Assembly (NCBI GenBank): GCA_028290225.1
Contig: JAQGKH010000282.1
Coordinates: forward strand, 1-6,478
Length of the DNA stretch: 6,478 nucleotides
Origin: Devosia sp.
GTDB taxonomy: Bacteria; Pseudomonadota; Alphaproteobacteria; Rhizobiales; Devosiaceae
Direction: 5' to 3'
Position 1 is the stretch's first letter. The number at the start of each line of letters is the position of its first letter. The notes under the pieces are model-generated. The model did not search any database, was not told where the DNA came from, and saw only the letters and a program-made list of their open reading frames with translations. The translations under genes and the position numbers were made by a program. Shown here one piece after another: positions 3,711 through 6,478 of the stretch.

Positions 3711-6478
3711 TCAACATCCTTGAACGCATCCTCCACATGCCCAGGGCGGTGCTCACCGTCATGGTGCTGCTTTTGGGCGCGGGCTTTGCCGCCTATGTTT
3801 CGCTGCCCAAGGAAAGCTTCCCCGCAGTCGACATCCCTGCTTACAACATCTCGGTCAACCAGACCGGTGTGTCGCCCCGGGACGCCGAGCAGTTGCTCGC
3901 CAAGCCGATAGAGGATCGCGTCAAGGATCTGGATGGTCTGGAGGAGTACAGCTCCACTTCCACCACCGGGCATGCCTCCATCGCGCTCCAGTTCGACGTG
4001 AACGCGGATAGCGACCAGGCCCTCACCGACCTGCGGGCAGCTCTCGACGGGGTGGCCTCGGACCTTCCCGAAGACGCAACCGAGCCGGTGATCACCGAGT
4101 TCTCGACCACCGACATGCCCACCATTTCGGTGGCGGTGTATGGCTCGGTGCCGGAACAGGAACTAGTTCAGCGCGCCAAGCAGTTGCAGGACGAACTGGA
4201 AGGGATGGCCGACGCACAGAGCGTCAACCTTTCCGGCTCTCGAGATGAGGTGCTGGAGGTCACGATCGACCTCAATCGCCTTGAAGCCTACGACCTGACC
4301 GCGGCCCAGTTGTTCGATGCGCTGGCACGCAACAATATGGTGGTACCGGGCGGCACACTCGATACCGGCCAGGGTTCGTTCAGCGTGGAAGTCCCCGGGC
4401 TGATCAAGAATGCCCAGGACGTTTATAGCCTGCCCATCAAGAGCTCGGGCGACAATGTCGTGACATTTGGCGATGTGGCCAATGTGACGCGGACCTTCGA
4501 AGACGCGACCGAATATGCTCACGTGAACGGACAGCCCGCTATCACGCTCAGCGTCGTCAAGAAGATCGGCACCAACGTCATCGACGTGTCCGACGAGGTT
4601 CGCCGCGTCACCACGGAGTTCACCAAGGATTGGCCGCAGGGCATCCGGACCAGCTTCCTGATCGATCAGGCCGATTCCACCAAGAGCCTGTTCCGGTCGC
4701 TTGAAGCGGCCGTGCTGACGGCCGTGGCCCTGGTGCTGATCACCTGCGTTGCAACCCTGGGTTGGCGCGCTGCCATCATGATCGGCATGTCGATCCCGAT
4801 CTCGTTCATGATTGCGTTCCTCGTGGTGCAGATGCTGGGCATGACCATCAACATGATGATCATGTTCGGGCTGGTGCTCGCCGTGGGCGTGCTGGTCGAT
4901 GACCCGATCGTGGTGGTCGAATATGCCGAGCGCAAGCTCCAGGAGGGCGTTTCCAAGAAGGAAGCCTTCATCCTGGCGGCCAAGAAGATGTTCGTGCCGG
5001 TGGTTTCGGCGACCTTCACGACGCTGGGCGCCTTCTTTCCCCTGCTGTTCTGGCCGGGGATCATCGGCAAGTTCATGAGCTATCTGCCGACCATCGTGAT
5101 CGTGGTCATGGTGGCGTCGCTGGTTTCCGCGCTGATCTTCATGCCGATCATCGGATCGTTCATCGCCTCGAGCCATGTCGACCAAAAGCACAAGGAAGCT
5201 GCCGATACGGTCATGTATGCCGACAAGTTCGACACCAAGAAGGTGCGCGGCTTGACCGGCCACTATGTCCGGCTGATGGAGCATCTGATGCATCAGCCGA
5301 TCCTGACCCTCGCGGTGGGCTTTGCCCTCGTGGCCATGATGTTCGTGACCTACATCAACAATCCAACCAAATCGGAGCTGTTTCCGCCATCCGAGCCGGA
5401 ATTCGGCACGGTGAACGTGATCACGCGCGGAAACTATTCACCGGCCGAAATCCGCGACCTGCTGGTGGAAGTGGAGAACGAAATCCTGCAGGTGCAAGGA
5501 GTGCAGGATGTCATCATGAGCTTTGGTGGTGGGGGCGGCGCCATGGCGGCGAGCGGGCCGGCCGACACGGTCGGCTCATTCAACCTGCAGTTGCAACCGT
5601 TCAACGAGCGGGTGCGGGCCGATCAGATCTTCCAGACCATCCGCGAGCGAGTGGCTGATATCTCGGGTCTGGAGGTGCAGATCGCCGGGCAGGAAAATGG
5701 CCCCCCTTCGGGCAAGGCCATCAACCTGCGCGTTGCAGGCACGAACTATGATGACCTTGCGCCGGCCGTGGCCAAGCTGCGCGACTATATCGAGAACGAG
5801 CTTGGCGATACCATCGACGTGGAGGACGGACGCCCCTCCCCGGGCATTGACTGGCAGGTAACGATCGATCGCGAGGCGGCGGCGCGCTACGGCATCGGCG
5901 TGCGGGAACTCAGCCCATACATCCAGTTGGTGACTTCGGGCGTGAAGCTCGGTTCCTACCGCCCCGATGATGGGGGTGATGAGGAACTCGACATCCGGGT
6001 TCGCCTGCCCCGCGAAGAGCGCACCTTCGACGCCCTCGATTCGCTGCGCGTCGTCACGGCTCAGGGCCTGGTCCCGGTTTCGAACTTCATCGAGCGCAAG
6101 GCTGTGCCCAAAGTTGCCAATATCGCGCGACAGGACGGTCTCTACTCAATGAGTGTCGCTGCCAATCTGGCCCCGACCAACGCTGCTGGCGAAATGCCCA
6201 ATGCTGCCGACAAGATCGCCCAGATCCAGCAATGGCAGCAAACCCAGCAATGGCCGGCCGGTGTCGAGATCGTTTATGGCGGCGCGGCTGAGCAGATGCA
6301 GGACACGATGCAGTTCCTGATCGTCGGCTTCAGCGCGGCGCTGTTCCTGATCTTTTTCATCCTGCTGCTCGAGTACAACAGCTTCTACCAGGTGCTGGTG
6401 ACACTCTCGACCGTGGTGATGTCGATCGGCGGCGTGCTGCTGGGCATGTCGGTGACCGGGATGAGCTTTTCGTTCGTC
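3707..6478 (+). CDS. RND efflux transporter permease, AcrB/HAE1-type (3' truncated)
   Basis: The frame from ATG 3707 is open to the window edge, 924 codons; AcrB-type pumps have about 1030-1050 residues, so the last 100 or so are missing. It is a proton-driven inner-membrane exporter. TM1 is about 13-31, followed by the first periplasmic porter domain to about 330. TM2-TM6 lie about 333-480 and TM7 about 532-550, then the second periplasmic domain to about 868. TM8 (870-888) and TM9 (896-914) end the window. TM4 carries GLVLAVGVLVDDPIVVVEYAER with the proton-relay Asp398-Asp399, equivalent to AcrB Asp407/408. The TM10 Lys partner lies beyond the edge. GGAG at 3692-3695 precedes the start, which overlaps the adaptor stop by 4 bp. 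Oddities are Pro400 after the Asp pair, five glycines at 607-611 and a QQW repeat at 841-849. The TM4 Asp pair and porter domains favour a drug/small-molecule pump over a protein exporter such as SecD; substrate not readable. Confidence 0.95.
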   Translation, partial: MINILERILHMPRAVLTVMVLLLGAGFAAYVSLPKESFPAVDIPAYNISVNQTGVSPRDAEQLLAKPIEDRVKDLDGLEEYSSTSTTGHASIALQFDVNADSDQALTDLRAALDGVASDLPEDATEPVITEFSTTDMPTISVAVYGSVPEQELVQRAKQLQDELEGMADAQSVNLSGSRDEVLEVTIDLNRLEAYDLTAAQLFDALARNNMVVPGGTLDTGQGSFSVEVPGLIKNAQDVYSLPIKSSGDNVVTFGDVANVTRTFEDATEYAHVNGQPAITLSVVKKIGTNVIDVSDEVRRVTTEFTKDWPQGIRTSFLIDQADSTKSLFRSLEAAVLTAVALVLITCVATLGWRAAIMIGMSIPISFMIAFLVVQMLGMTINMMIMFGLVLAVGVLVDDPIVVVEYAERKLQEGVSKKEAFILAAKKMFVPVVSATFTTLGAFFPLLFWPGIIGKFMSYLPTIVIVVMVASLVSALIFMPIIGSFIASSHVDQKHKEAADTVMYADKFDTKKVRGLTGHYVRLMEHLMHQPILTLAVGFALVAMMFVTYINNPTKSELFPPSEPEFGTVNVITRGNYSPAEIRDLLVEVENEILQVQGVQDVIMSFGGGGGAMAASGPADTVGSFNLQLQPFNERVRADQIFQTIRERVADISGLEVQIAGQENGPPSGKAINLRVAGTNYDDLAPAVAKLRDYIENELGDTIDVEDGRPSPGIDWQVTIDREAAARYGIGVRELSPYIQLVTSGVKLGSYRPDDGGDEELDIRVRLPREERTFDALDSLRVVTAQGLVPVSNFIERKAVPKVANIARQDGLYSMSVAANLAPTNAAGEMPNAADKIAQIQQWQQTQQWPAGVEIVYGGAAEQMQDTMQFLIVGFSAALFLIFFILLLEYNSFYQVLVTLSTVVMSIGGVLLGMSVTGMSFSFV
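6227..6253 (+). repeat. Short in-gene direct repeat encoding QQW...QQW
   Basis: CAGCAATGG occurs at 6227-6235 and 6245-6253, exactly 18 nt apart and in frame. Together with CAGCAA at 6236-6241 it encodes QQWQQTQQW (pump residues 841-849), about 20 residues before TM8. It looks like a small internal duplication in a periplasmic helix that is normally variable in RND pumps; the frame is kept. Confidence 0.5.

Noticed and set aside
4163..5293. 376-codon open frame on the - strand inside the pump gene
   Set aside because: It lies wholly antisense to well-conserved RND sequence. Its product is His/Asp/Gly/Arg-rich with no recognisable domain, the usual shadow of a GC-rich gene.
5522..5539. Glycine run in the pump (residues 607-611) as a possible frameshift or slippage site
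   Set aside because: The reading frame is continuous with conserved pump sequence on both sides; a Gly-rich loop in the second periplasmic domain is a simpler explanation.

Overview
The window is GC-rich and densely coded, with every supported gene on the + strand. The efflux genes in particular resemble Alphaproteobacteria of the Hyphomicrobiales (rhizobia/Devosia type). That placement rests on protein style and base composition, not on a marker gene.

Layout: (1) nt 1-801 is the 3' part of an AGE-superfamily sugar isomerase/epimerase, close in motifs to YihS-type aldose-ketose isomerases. (2) nt 867-1655 is a complete classical SDR oxidoreductase. These two probably share a transcript that ends near a long hairpin right after the SDR stop. 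(3) nt 1656-1885 is a regulatory intergenic region with that hairpin, one or two sigma70-like promoters and a nested palindrome reaching into the ribosome binding site of the next gene. (4) nt 1886-6478 is a tight three-gene operon: a PadR-family repressor, a periplasmic adaptor (membrane fusion protein), and an RND inner-membrane pump of the AcrB type that runs off the 3' edge.

The downstream operon fits a familiar arrangement: a ligand-responsive PadR repressor controlling its own promoter and a co-transcribed adaptor/pump pair that exports small molecules using the proton gradient. No outer-membrane TolC-like channel gene is present, so the pump presumably uses one encoded past the edge or elsewhere. 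The upstream pair looks like unrelated carbohydrate metabolism; neither substrate can be read from sequence alone.

I see no phage, transposon, CRISPR, tRNA or rRNA feature, and no clear undescribed system. The best lead is the 1776-1881 regulatory region: five GCTCC/GGAGC cores within 105 bp, including a perfect 10-bp inverted repeat that covers promoter and RBS. It is a candidate PadR operator with a non-canonical motif.
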